Positions 34,879-45,444 are shown, counted from the stretch's first letter. The stretch: 64,000 nt of DNA from Magnolia sinica (GCF_029962835.1 NC_080583.1:682001-746000), one strand, 5' to 3'. The notes: generated by a model not told the origin, from the sequence alone. Program-made: numbers and translations.

Positions 34879-35205
34879 CTTCTCTTGGAGAAGCCCGTAA
34901 AACCTGTCCTACTCTTCTGGTAGCCAATCCAACGGCTCGATTGCGCTTTTGATCAGGCAATCCAGAAGCTTCTTCCATTGGAGATCAACATTGGGAGAAT
35001 TCAGGACCTGGAAACGAGCGGCGAGCAGTAAATCGATGGCCACCTGAATGTACACATTCTCCGTCTTGAAAACCTCTGATCCGCCAGATCCTTGATTCCC
35101 ATCAGCAATCGACGGTGTAGAGAAGGATTCTAATGCATCGGTGGGGTCAAACGCGTCCGACGGAGATGAAAACGAGGGTTTTGGACTGCTTTGCATACGG
35201 GACAT
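34879..35205 (-). pseudogene. Captured 5' coding exon of an unidentified gene, with an in-frame stop
   Basis: The frame reads SSPSDAFDPTDALESF, then VFKTENVYIQVAIDLLLAAR, then FQVLNSPNVDLQWKKLLDCL, then IEPLDWLPEE, and meets TAG at 34909-34911. The same frame continues for ten codons (DRFYGLLQEK) to a donor AAG|GTATGG at 34879. A tryptophan codon (TGG) turned TAG would explain this. The exon looks conserved in style (helical, W and L rich), but I cannot name the family. Its start is either the ATG at 35205 or an acceptor upstream (TTTCAG near 35259). Confidence 0.5.
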
Positions 35206-35399
35206 ACAAACGTGAGAGATTGCATGGATTTCAACATAGATTTCGGAGAATTGGGATCTGAAACATACTTTAGAGAGATCAGTTTCTTGATTTCCTTCTG
35301 TGATTGCTGAGATGAACGAAGAATCGAGTGGATCGGCTTCGGATGCAGCTAAGAAAGCTGGATTTAGGGATTTTGCGATGATCTGCGAAAGGGAAAGGG

Positions 35400-35404
<5 letters not shown>

Positions 35405-35443
<39 letters not shown>
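35405..35443. repeat. (GA)n microsatellite
   Basis: About 19 GA units in the putative first intron of the captured gene. Confidence 0.95.
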
Positions 35444-35446
<3 letters not shown>

Positions 35447-35455
35447 CAAACGCAC

Positions 35456-35524
35456 CCTGTGGGATTTCTCCTTCGATTGACGGATGGCAGCTTTTTGAGG
35501 TGCTTGGACAGTAGAAGACTTCAT
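35456..35524 (-). pseudogene. Candidate first exon of the captured unidentified gene
   Basis: The ATG at 35524 opens MKSSTVQAPQKAAIRQSKEK and reaches a donor AGG|GTGCGT at 35456. It lies about 46 bases downstream of a TATA box and just before a (GA)n run. Joined to the next exon by the obvious sites the phase does not match, which again suggests decay or a join I have not found. Confidence 0.4.
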
Positions 35525-35569
35525 CTTCTGGGCGCGAGAGTTTGAGAGAGTGAGAAAATGAATAGAGGG

Positions 35570-35576
35570 ATTTATA
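35570..35576 (-). promoter_or_regulatory. TATA box inside the CACTA element (captured promoter)
   Basis: TATAAAT on the minus strand, followed by a short CT-rich leader and the ATG at 35524. The captured gene kept its core promoter. Confidence 0.5.
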
Positions 35577-35583
35577 CAGGGGA

Positions 35584-35860
35584 GTTTTATTTTATGCTCC
35601 GGTTGCATACGACGCTTGATACGCATGCACTCAGAAACTGTATACTGAGCATACATTAACTCAAATCAAACTATCTACATCGTAGAAATCAGTAACACTA
35701 GGTCACAGTCGAGTTTGAACAATCCTGGCCACAAATTCTTGGACACTTAATTTTTGGTTGATGATACACCTGAAATTTCATAAATAGTTTGAACCGTTTA
35801 ATTTTAATTACTTGTATTCCATGTATTATAAGTGTTTGCATATCATTTATGACCCTTTGG
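35584..35860. mobile_element. GATACGC-family MITE nested in the CACTA element
   Basis: CGACGCTTGATACGCATGCACTCAGAA followed by TTAACTCAAATCAAAC and a right end GTGTTTGCATATCAT matches the element at 22914-23286 in order and wording. It sits directly upstream of the captured TATA box. Confidence 0.55.
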
Positions 35861-35929
35861 ACGCGGATCGTGTCCTACCCCAGCCCGTCTCAGCTAGGAA
35901 TGGGCAACAACTTTGAGTGACAACCGTGG

Positions 35930-37085
35930 TACATGGCCTGTAAAAGGGTAGATTTTTTGTCTCAGTTTCTCACCAGTTGAGGCAAAAGGGTAGACTTTTG
36001 GCCTCAGTTTGTCACCAACCGAGGCAAAAGGGTAAACTTTTAGCCTCAGTTGCTCACCAATCGAGGCAAAATGGCATACTTTTAGCCTCAATTGCTCACT
36101 AACCGAGGTAAAAGGGCAGACTTTTAGCCTCAGTTGCTCACTAACTGAGGCAAAAGGGCAGACTTTTGACCTCAGTTTCTTACTAACCGAGGCAAAATGA
36201 TAGACTTTTAGCCTCAATTCTCAACAACCGAGGTAGAAGGGTAGACTTTTGGCCTCAGTTCTCAACAATTGAGGTAAAAGAGTAGACCTTTGGCCTCAGT
36301 TTTTCACCAACCGAGGCAAAAAGGTAAACTTTTGGCTTCAGTTGCTCACCAACTGAGGCAAAAGGGCAGACTTTTGGCTTCAGTTTTCAACAACCGAGGC
36401 AAAAGGACAGACTTTTGGCCTCAGTTGCTCACCAACTGAGGCAAAAGGGCAGACTTTTGGCTTCAGTTTCTCACCAACCGAAGCAAAAGGACAGACTTTT
36501 AGCCTCAGTTTTCAACAACCGAGGCAAAAGGGCAGGCTTTTGGCCTCAGTTTCTCACCAACCGAGGCAAAAGGGCAAACTTTTAGCCTTAGTTTCTCACC
36601 AACCGAGGCAAAAGGGCATACTTTTGGCCTCAGTTTTCAATAACCAAGGCAAAAGGGTAGAATTTTGGTCTCAATTGCTCACCAACCAAAGGAAAAGGGT
36701 AGACTTTTGGCCTCAATTTCTCACCAACCAAGATAAAAGGGTAAACTTTTAGCCTCAATTTTCAACAACCGAGGCAAAAGGGCAGACTTTTGGCCTCAGT
36801 TTCTCATCAACCGAGGTAAAAGGGCAAACTTTTGGCCTCATTTTTCAACAACCGAGGTAAAAGAGAAGACTTTTAGCCTCAGTTGCTCACTAACCGAAGC
36901 AAAAGGGCAGCCTTTTGGCCTCAGTTTCTCACTAACCGAGGCAAAATGATAGACTTTTAGCCTCGGTTTCTCATCAACCGAGGCAAAAAGTGAATTTTTA
37001 ACCTCAGTTCCTTTACAACCGAGGCTAAAAACTATATTTAGCCTCCTTTTTTTGAACCGAGGCTAAAAAATTGAGGCTAAAGGCC
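35930..37085. repeat. Right subterminal palindromic array of the CACTA element
   Basis: More than twenty units of about 43 bases, each built as CTTTTGGCCTCAGTT ... ACCGAGGCAAAAGGGCAGA. TTTTGCCTC and GAGGCAAAA face each other around a CTCACC spacer, so each unit can fold into a hairpin. The last units near 36960-37075 change to GAGGCTAAA, the version found at the left end. Open frames across the array are a by-product of unit length. Confidence 0.88.
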
Positions 37086-37100
37086 TACTTTCCTGTAGTG

Positions 37101-37103
37101 ACA
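37101..37103. repeat. Target-site duplication ACA, right copy
   Basis: Partner of 29427-29429. Confidence 0.8.
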
Positions 37104-37754
37104 CTAGGTTTACATTTCCAAGACCAATTGGAAGAACATGCCATTGCAATTGGGAATCAATTTCGCCAATGTCAATACTACCGAGTATAATGTTCCTCCC
37201 TTATTACAATGTCATTTAATAGTGCACCCAACTATAGCCTTGGACATAGTGTTGAATGTCAACTTGATAATCTAGGTCCACTATAAATCCCATTTACCTT
37301 TATTTTTATCATTTCCTAGGGTTTGAAGGAACCCAACTCTAATAAGGCCTTTTATGGACATCAACCGCAAAAAGCCACTAATGGATAAAGAAGAGATTGG
37401 AGAAAATAAATAATTGACGACAATCTTTGGCCAAAGGTAGCCAACCCTTGGTCGCAATAGTTGTATTCAGTGGCATCCATGGCTAACTATATGCCGATGA
37501 CTGCTGGAGGCAATATATGAGAGAGATAGAGATAGAGAGAGAGAGAGAACATAGTAGCAGTTAGGGCTATTGCTCTCGATGCTAGGGGTTGTTACTACTA
37601 TCGCTATCATTAGCAGTGGTCGTGGCTACCATAATCACTGTAATCGGTGGTAGTTGTAATGTTATAGAGAAAGAAGGAGATAAAGAGAGGATGGGGGAGA
37701 GAGTTTATAGGGCTGTTGGTGGCAATGGTTGCCATTATTGTTGTCGGGCGATAG

Positions 37755-37801
<47 letters not shown>

Positions 37802-38340
37802 CTGCTATTGCTGCCTTGTTGTCACTGGCAGTGACGACGATGATGGCTCTTCCCCCTTCTATTTTTATTTTTTATTTTTTTTAATCTTTTCTCAACCATG
37901 ACACATACTCAATACAATGGTGGTGTTTGGGTTTTGGACATTTTATGGTGATGCCGATCAATTTATGTATAATAAGCATTATGTAAATAATATAATTTAA
38001 GATAGGACAAGGTACTTACCTAGATGTCGATCCATGCAAATTAGATATCCATCAAAGTTACTCTGATACCACTTTAAAAAGGCCCGGTGAGAAGGTTCAA
38101 CGGAATTTGACAATATATACAACATCTTAGAGATCGCCATACAAATATAAAGATAAACGGCTCATGTCCAACAATCCTTATATAGCTACTACTGGAGTGA
38201 AAAAGAACAAATCACTCCCTTAATTCCACTTTAGGATGGTTTCAAAAACAATAAAAGGTTTAGATCATTTAGAGACAATCTAATAGACAATGGATATTCT
38301 CTCATTTTTCTTTTTGAATTTCTCTTAAGAAGTTACCTGG
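37104..38340. other. Intergenic between CACTA element and SINE, with GA microsatellite
   Basis: No gene. GA runs occur at 37525-37547 and 37758-37801 (about 22 units). The segment 37560-37850 is rich in short CTATC/GTGGT words. Confidence 0.45.
37758..37801. repeat. (GA)n microsatellite
   Basis: Uninterrupted run of about 22 GA units. Confidence 0.95.
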
Positions 38341-38374
38341 ATGCAATATTTTAAGGGGGTGTTTGTTTATTTAC

Positions 38375-38539
38375 ACCTAGATCCATAGCTCGACTAGCAG
38401 ACTGAGTGGAGATACCTCGTTTCAACACTTGAGGTCTTGCTATTGATCCTTAGTGGGGGTGGCTAACATGGAGTGTGTGTACTGACATGGGTGTGTACTA
38501 ACAAGTTAACCCAAAAAAAAGAAAAAAGAAGAAAAAAAA
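38375..38539 (+). mobile_element. tRNA-derived SINE with target-site duplication
   Basis: Starts with an A-box-like TAGCTCGACTAGCAGACTGAG, then a B-box-like GGTCTTGCTATTGATCC, then GGCTAACATGGAGTGTGTGTAC and TGACATGGGTGTGTACTAAC, and ends in an A-rich tail (38513-38539). The flanks GGGGGTGTTTGTTTATTT (38355) and GGGGGTGTTTATTTCTTT (38540) are imperfect target duplications. The same family lies inverted at 52714-52827. Confidence 0.8.
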
Positions 38540-38557
38540 GGGGGTGTTTATTTCTTT

Positions 38558-39942
38558 AAAATATATGTAATTACCTGTAAATAAGCAATGATTATTTACA
38601 TGGATAAATTGTAAGAAATGTCACTTGAATTTCACTTTATAGGACACTGTTTACTTGTCCCTTCCATAGCAATAATTAGTGATAATTACTTTTGTAGAGT
38701 GTTTGTTTGGTAGATATAGACGTCATATCTTTGTAGTTAAAGTAGAAATAATGTCCTATTCGGTTTGAGATGAGCTGTAGCCTTGCTCTCTCATCTATAA
38801 GGATGCTGGCCACTTACAAACTCGGACATCCCACTCCCATTTTTCAAATGCCATATATAGACCGTGCATCTACCTATTCCAAGAGATCATCTACCAATTA
38901 TGACCGTTTATCTGAAGGGCTCCATAATTGGTCTAGTGATCGCAATATTTGCTTACTAATAGCCACATATTTACTCCATTATAGACAGTGAACTATGGGG
39001 TGTGTGTCATGAAAATGGTATGGTCTGTTATAACACATTGAATGCTAGATTAGAAACCAACCGAGGAAATATAATGATGGAGATATACATTCCCGTACCT
39101 GAAAATGCCCCATAGATTGCGGACAGTGACTATTTGGAAATGGTGAAAGGGTGGCTGCTAATTATCATATGCGAACGACTGTAAGAATAAAAAGAAGATG
39201 AGATTATTAACCATTCGTGACTAGCCACATGCAATTTGAGTGAGTATTGATGAAAGAGGAAGTGATAACGGTTGGTTGTTCACATACTTTCACTTGTAGA
39301 ATGAACGGAGTGGCAAGGAAGACACTGGAGGATAAATCAAATGGCTATGTATATAAGAAGATGGGAGAATAGTGTAGGCAGCAGACACATTCCTTAGGAG
39401 CACCAAAACAAGGGAGAGGTCTTATTGAGATCTCTCTTGCGACACTATAATCCCTTGGGAAATCCTTTAAAAATTATGGTTTCACCCAAAAAGTCTTTGG
39501 TATTTACACCCTTAGTAGATTGTGGTAATTATCACAGTACTAAACATTATCCATCATAATTAGGTATTTATACGTAAATATATATGTATTTTGAAAAACA
39601 AATATGCCCTTAGTGAGAGAATGATTTTCTTTTATAAAGAATTGATCAGAGGATTAAGAGTTCAAATATGGGCTTATTCATATCACATTCAAACTCTCTC
39701 CCTTGTCACTATCATCTATCTTAATTTGAAATCAAGCTTGAACTTTGAGGGTGAAAAGAGGGATATTAACTAATATTTTTAAAGAAAAATTAGGTGGACC
39801 CATTGACTAGTGGTTACCCACAAACTCATATCCAACACATGGAAGACATTTTAATAAAGTGAAGGATATTTCGAGAATAAAAAATATAGTTTTTGTCACA
39901 TATATATGATTCAAATTTTAACTTAAATTTTTTTTGAAATGG
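38558..39942. other. AT-rich intergenic, no gene seen
   Basis: No coding match or complete repeat recognised between the SINE and the second CACTA element. Confidence 0.4.
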
Positions 39943-40027
39943 CTTCACTACAACAAAAAGGGATATAAACGGCATTTGCGCTACACTTTTATCGGTGCTA
40001 TGTAAGACCTAATGACAGATATCCTAC

Positions 40028-40351
40028 CATATAAAAAAAAACCATCTGGCTAGCGTGACTCTCTCCTATTTCCTACCCGTTTCTCTCTCTCTCTCTCCCT
40101 GCAACTCTACGACTCTCTCCAATTTCCTACCCGTCTCTCTCTCTCTTTGTAACTCCACGACTCTCTCCTTCTCTCTCTCCTCTTTCTCTCTCACGGTTGC
40201 TTTGGGATCTCTCCAGCTGCAGCAACCTGCTTTGGGATCTCACTGTAGTATCTAGATCCGCTACTCTCTTGTTTCCTAGGGTTTTGGATCTATTTTCTTC
40301 ACTCTGCTGCAGTTCGGTCTTCTGCTGCTGGTGAATCTCAAATTCTCAGGT
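40028..40351 (+). promoter_or_regulatory. Promoter- and leader-like segment in the second CACTA element
   Basis: CATATAAAAAAA near 40029 is followed by 300 bases of CT-rich leader with GACTCTCTCC(A/T)ATTTCCTACCCGT repeated twice and (TC)n runs. It ends in ATTCTCAG|GTATGATG, a good donor at 40351. This is the usual look of a plant 5' leader exon and could start a transcript through the element. Confidence 0.4.
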
Positions 40352-40404
40352 ATGATGTAATGCTTTTCTTTTCTTGTTGTTGCTTTCTGAAATTTAGAAT
40401 ACTT

Positions 40405-40530
40405 GATTAGGAATATGCTTTGTTGAATACAAATCCCTAATTAGGGATTTGCGTTGTTGAATCCATTTTTAGGGATTTGCATTGTTGAATCCATTTTTAG
40501 GGATTTGCATGGTCGAATCCATAATTTAGA
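40405..40530 (+). repeat. 31-bp tandem repeat
   Basis: TTAGGGATTTGC(A/G)TTGTTGAATCC-like unit repeated about three to four times. Confidence 0.75.
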
Positions 40531-40850
40531 AGTGCTTATTACATCTGCAAATTCTCAAATCAGGGTTGTTGATGGTGTTGATCTAATTCACAAGAGGTTA
40601 TAGTGATGAGCCAGTGTAGCAAGAGGTTATAGAGAATCCCTCGTTCTCTCTCAGCTAGTTGTAATATTCTCGTTTATCCTTGCTTAAATATAGGTATGCT
40701 ATTAGATATTCCATTTTCGCATAAAGCCCTAGGGCTTCTTATCTCTTCATCTCCTTCCCCATTCACTATGTTTTGATGAAGCCTCGATCTGTGGCTGGGA
40801 TTCCTAAAACCCAAATGCAAAGACTGATTTGAATGTGTGCAGATCTATTC

Positions 40851-40986
40851 TCTGAATTTTGCAACGATTTTGGATAATGTAGTTGGGTTTTTTAAAATAA
40901 CCATTTATTCTCTTTTTCTCTGAATTTTGCAACGATTTTGGATAATGTAGTTGGGTTTTTTAAAATAACCATTTATTCTCTTTTTC
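40851..40986 (+). repeat. 68-bp perfect tandem duplication
   Basis: The 68 bases from TCTGAATTTTGCAACG at 40851 recur from 40919 without a difference that I can see. The event is recent. Confidence 0.85.
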
Positions 40987-41260
40987 TTTGAATTTTTAGT
41001 TTTTGTTTTCTTTTGTTCTCTCTGTTTTTTTTTTTTTTTAATTTTTTAAAATCTTATTTGGTTACGAAATTTGGGGCTTCTAATTCCCAATTGGAGGTTT
41101 GAATTGTTCTTTTCAGTTTTGCTAAATTTTTAGTGTATTTTTCAAGTCTCTTATATGGTTTGAAATATGCACGTTAACCATTTGAAGAAATGTTTCAACC
41201 AAGACCCCTTTCAGTTATTTTAAATGTTTTTAACTATGTTGTATATCAATCTTTTGCAGG

Positions 41261-41392
41261 ATGCATGCCATTAGATATTATATTGGTAAAATTTACAAGT
41301 GTATGTATGTCTTCACTGGCTCGATCAGGAAATATCCTCTGTCCAATGTGGCAATAGTACGGGAGGAGGTTTTGATAAGACCTTATGGATGA
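41261..41392 (+). other. Small open frame after an acceptor-like site in CACTA 2
   Basis: Follows CTTTTGCAGG. The 43-residue frame begins MHAIRYYIGKIYKCMYVF and ends at TGA. I know no such protein. It may be an exon remnant of a captured gene or chance. Confidence 0.2.
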
Positions 41393-41396
41393 TATA

Positions 41397-42487
41397 AAAC
41401 AATTGGGGATGCTATTGGAACGAGTATTATTTGGCCCTCTATTATGTGTAAGGTCAGATTTTTTTTTTTCCGTATACAATAGAATTTCTTATACAAGAAT
41501 GCGAGTATTAATTAATTTCTTTTTATTGTTTTGTTTTGTAGGTTTAAGGAGAGATGTATTGAGCTAAATGAAAGGATCTCTCTCTCTCTCTCTCTTGTAA
41601 ATTTTTTATGTTTTGTGCATGGATTTAGGACTGATGTGTGATTGGTTTTGGATAGTAATTGTTTAAGTCTCATTTTGGATTTTGGATTGACTTAAGATCC
41701 AATGCATATGATAGGTTGGGTAACTAAATCAACAAGTTAGCCAACATGATTTACTCTTGTTCTTATCAATTTTCTTTATAACTCAATGCAACTCTTGTTC
41801 TTTCCATGTTTCTGTACAACATTAATAGGTTTACCTTTTTTAGCGTGTTTTTTGAGGTAGTGTTAGATGATGGAAGCCAAGCGAAGGAGAACAACTACAT
41901 TTATGTAAGTATTATAAGTCTTAAGCTCCATTTGGTCATCACATCAATCTTTATGAATATAATTTTTTATCAAACCAAATGGATCTTAAGCTCCTTTTTT
42001 AACTTCGCCAATGCAACTACTTGCATTGTCGGTCCCAAGCTCGGGTAAAGGAGGGAGAAAGGCTTGAGCGTCAAGGTGAGTTGTATAATTTTCTTCCATA
42101 TTTCTTTAATGCAGCAATGCTATTGGAACGAGTATTGTTTGGCCCTCTATTATGTCTAAGGTCAGATTATTTTATTTTTATTTTTATTTTTTTTGCCATA
42201 TGCAATAGATTTCTTGTACAAGATTGCGAGTACTTATTAATTTCTTTTTATTGTTTTGTTTTGTAGGTTTAAGGAGAGATGAATTGAGCTAAATGAAAGG
42301 ATCTCTCTCTCTCTCTCTTATAAACGTTTTGTGCATGAGTTTAGGATTGATGTGTGACTGGTTTTGGATAGAAAGTGTTTAACTCTAATTTTGCAATTTG
42401 GACTGACTTGAGCCAATGCAACACTTGCATTGCCGGTCCCAAGCCCGGGTAAAGGAGGAGGGAGAAAGGCTTGAGCGTCGCAAAGTC
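41397..42487 (+). repeat. Internal duplication in the second CACTA element
   Basis: About 300 bases from ATGCTATTGGAACGAGTATT (41408) recur from about 42117, including GGTTTAAGGAGAGAT(G), GAGCTAAATGAAAGG and a (TC)n run. A second pair, GGTCCCAAGC(T/C)CGGGTAAAGGA, lies at about 42032 and 42437. The first copy has an extra stretch of about 310 bases (about 41700-42008) between the two paired parts, so one copy was altered by insertion or deletion after duplication. Confidence 0.8.
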
Positions 42488-44054
42488 AATAGCAGAGGAA
42501 GGTGGTAATTACACTTGACTATCTCATGTTTATTTATTTATTTATTTTAATTAGGTGTCATTTGACTGCATGGATTTGGATTCTAACTTACTAGATTTTC
42601 AAACCTGAATTGCAGGGCATTCTATCAATAATATCCCATCAGCAATATGGTTTGGTTAGATACTTAACACTCAAGGCTAAGGGCCTTTTTGTATCAGCAA
42701 AATCTGCCCTGTAATGAGAATTTAAGAATAACAGGTCAAACTTGTTACCGTTGCATTCTCATTTTGGATTGTGAACATGTGTGTTTGCCTTATTCCCAAA
42801 CTGGCAGTTTTATTTCTGTTTAATTTAATTTATTTTTTTTAGCATGGGGTCTTGTTCATTTGGTATACCGCGTATGTACTTGAGGATGAATGCTTCTTCT
42901 TCTTTTTGTTCTGAAATTCTGATTCCTTTCAATTCACTTTTATTGCAGTTGTTACCTTGGGATCTTTGTTGTCATTGTAATATTACAGATATTGCCATTT
43001 CCTACTCCCAAGCAAGTTGTTAATTCTAATGTTTTGCTTCTCACTTCAAGTGCTTCAATGTGAGGAAATTGTTTCGTTAAATCTGAAGCATTTTCAATGT
43101 CTTTCAGCTATATTAGTTGTCTATATAAGAATTACCATAATATGTTTTTGCTAGTAATGGTAAAATACTCCAAATTTTGCTAGTTGTCTGTATTGTTGCT
43201 CGGTCATTAGATGTAATCGTGAAATGAAATGATTTTCTCAGTAGCAGATTGGGCTATGTTCAAAGACTTTGTATGGGAGGGCGGGGTAGATTCGGTCTAT
43301 TTGTTGCAGAGACTTAAGCTGCATGTTTTTGGTTTGTTTGTTTAGAGTATCTTGGACTCATTGATTGGAACAAGAGACTGAGCTTATCAGCCCACTCAAA
43401 GCCAAGTAACGCGTAAACATTCAGGCCAAGTTAAACCTTTGACTTGTGAATATGGGCAATGCTCTTGGCGATTTGAGAGCTATTATACTGTGGCTAGAAA
43501 CACATTATATCAGCTTTTTACTAGAATGATTGTAGAGAGGCAAGTGATGGAAGTATTCAGTAGGGCCAAATAAAATGTAATGGAGTGGGCAAGAGCTTAT
43601 AAACTCATTCAATTTTTGGAAAGCTGGCTTAATTTGTATCAATGCTCGAAAAAAGAAAAAAACATTGTTGAGAATACAAACTCACTCTTTTATTGTGTGG
43701 TGTCTTATGTTTGTTGTCATGTGATTTTGGTCTCACATCCGATACTTATGGGAAAGCGGGTGTAACTTGTATCCATATAAAGGGGTTCAAGTCATCAAGT
43801 CTAGAGTGGACTAGAGAGTGTAAGCAATGAAGCACCTTCTGAATTTAGAGCATCGATTAAGTAAGACTGCCCTGATACCTCTCCTAATACAAATCTCTTA
43901 TGTTTTCTCATCGTTTACTTTGTTTAACTAGCAATAATTAGCTGATCTCATCATATTCATGCCAAAATAGAAACATATAGATTTTGTACATTTACTAATT
44001 AAATTGCTCTTGACATTCCCTTTTGGAGCAAATGAACTGGCAAGGAAAATGCCC
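42488..44054. other. CACTA 2 interior, no recognised coding
   Basis: Intron-like sequence. I find no exon of a known gene. Confidence 0.4.
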
Positions 44055-44056
44055 TT

Positions 44057-44059
<3 letters not shown>

Positions 44060-44102
<43 letters not shown>

Positions 44103-44161
44103 AAACAAAACTCAGCCACTGAACCCTTCATGGCAGCGATCTCCAGCTGATCCCCAGCCTA

Positions 44162-44251
<90 letters not shown>

Positions 44252-44335
44252 ACTTCTTTATATATGTATAAAGAAATAAAACTCAGCCACTGAATCCTTC
44301 ATGGCAGCAATCTCCAACTGATCCCCAGCCTAGGG
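44060..44335. repeat. Two (AT)n tracts with duplicated flank
   Basis: (TA)n at 44060-44098 is followed by AACTCAGCCACTGAACCC ... GATCCCCAGCCTAGG. A longer (TA)n at 44164-44249 is followed by the same flank again (AACTCAGCCACTGAATCC), with a few differences. The unit including the AT run was duplicated. Confidence 0.85.
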
Positions 44336-45290
44336 TAAAAGAGGGTTTATTTCAGGTAGGCAGCCAGGCATTGAACTTTTGCTTGAGAACTCCTGGTCTG
44401 AACACTTATTCTTATGATAATAAGAACTCTATGTAGTGGCAATCCCTGAAAGACCTTCATTGTTGCAATAAGTTTGCAAATCTATAAAAGTGAATGATTG
44501 CTCATCACTCAGATATTGCAAGTTGAGGATTATTATAAGATTCCATAAGATATCTCCAATCTAAGTCTAACAGGTGTTTGTTTGTAAAAGGACAGAGGAC
44601 TGCATGGAGCACACAGTTTATCAATCCAACTCCACAATCACATTTTGAAATCACCTGTTCAAGAGGAAAGAAGAAACGTGTAATGCAAGACAAGTGCTCA
44701 AAACTGTGGAAATATTGCTTCTCTTCTCACTTCATGCAACTATTGTTTGTAGCTGTGGTTTTGTACTTTTGCAATCTCTAAAGGTAAGATTACACTGATG
44801 CTTATTAAAGTAAGGAACAGGAATGGTAAGATTACGCTGATGCTTATTCAGTGATTCTTTTTTTCCCCCTTGTGTGCAGGATTTTTAATGAATTGTGCCT
44901 AAATTTAAGCCTACAAGCACTTCAGCCTTTTGACGCCACTCGTGCTAGGTGTGGACCATATAAAGGATTTGTTTTTATTTATTTATTTATATTCAAGATC
45001 ATTTTCAATTTATTGTAATAAATATTATTATTATTTTTAATTGTGTAGCAATATAAATTTTGTTAATTAATATTCAATTTTATTTGTATTGCATCATTTT
45101 TATGTTTCAAATATTTTAAAAATGCAGATTTTGATTGAATTATATATAATAAAAAAATACTGGCATGTTAGGGCCTCTCAAATCCATATAAAGACTTTTA
45201 TTGGCGCTTTTGTTGAAATTTTATGGCACTTTTTCGCGAGAAAATGTGTCCACAAACTACGTTTACCAACGTTCTAAGTGGTTTTTAGTG
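44336..45290. other. CACTA 2 interior, right part
   Basis: AT-rich, nothing recognised. A short repeat GGTAAGATTAC(A/G)CTGATGCTTATT occurs at 44784 and 44825. Confidence 0.4.
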
Positions 45291-45294
45291 CGTT

Positions 45295-45425
45295 GAAAAA
45301 CTATAATCGTCGGCGCTCGGAAAGCGCCGGGAAAAGTTACTAGCGCCGCTAATACTTTTAGCGCTGCAATAGGTAAACCAGCGCTTTAGTGACTTTTAGC
45401 GGCGCTTGTGAGCGCCGGTAAAATT
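45295..45425. repeat. GCGCC-rich subterminal region of CACTA 2
   Basis: TCGGCGCTCGGAAAGCGCCG, TAGCGCCGCTAATACTTTTAGCG and TTTAGCGGCGCTTGTGAGCGCC are short inverted repeats in a row. They are the probable subterminal transposase sites of this family. Confidence 0.75.
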
Positions 45426-45444
45426 CCCTTTCGTTGTAGTGCTT

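Larger units (their letters stand above)
29430..37100. mobile_element. CACTA-type DNA transposon, 7.67 kb, non-autonomous, with captured gene fragments
   Basis: The left end is CACTACAAGAAAAG (29430-29443); the right end on the other strand is CACTACAGGAAAG (ends at 37100). The flanks ACA at 29427-29429 and ACA at 37101-37103 form the 3-bp target duplication expected for CACTA elements. Both ends carry arrays of short palindromic units: about 0.5 kb on the left (29441-29930) and about 1.15 kb on the right (35930-37085). I see no TNP2-like transposase, so it must move in trans. The interior (29935-35880) holds pieces of at least two host genes with introns, all on the minus strand, plus a MITE. 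Known CACTA (En/Spm) ends also carry many subterminal transposase sites, which these arrays would represent. Confidence 0.88.
39946..45441. mobile_element. Second CACTA-type DNA transposon, 5.5 kb, non-autonomous
   Basis: Left end CACTACAACAAAAAGGG (39946-39962); right end on the other strand CACTACAACGAAAGGG, ending at 45441. The flanks CTT at 39943-39945 and CTT at 45442-45444 are the 3-bp target duplication. The right subterminal region (45300-45425) is dense in GGCGCT/AGCGCC hairpin words. The left end has one matching stretch (GGCATTTGCGCTACAC). It is a different family from the first element, with GCGCC instead of GAGGC motifs. No transposase frame is visible. The interior has a promoter- and leader-like CT-rich stretch and several internal duplications. 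Confidence 0.85.

Noticed and set aside
35894-36752. Open frames with regular 14-residue repeats on both strands
   Set aside because: They are translations of the CACTA subterminal array, whose 43-bp unit happens to stay open. No start context, no domain.
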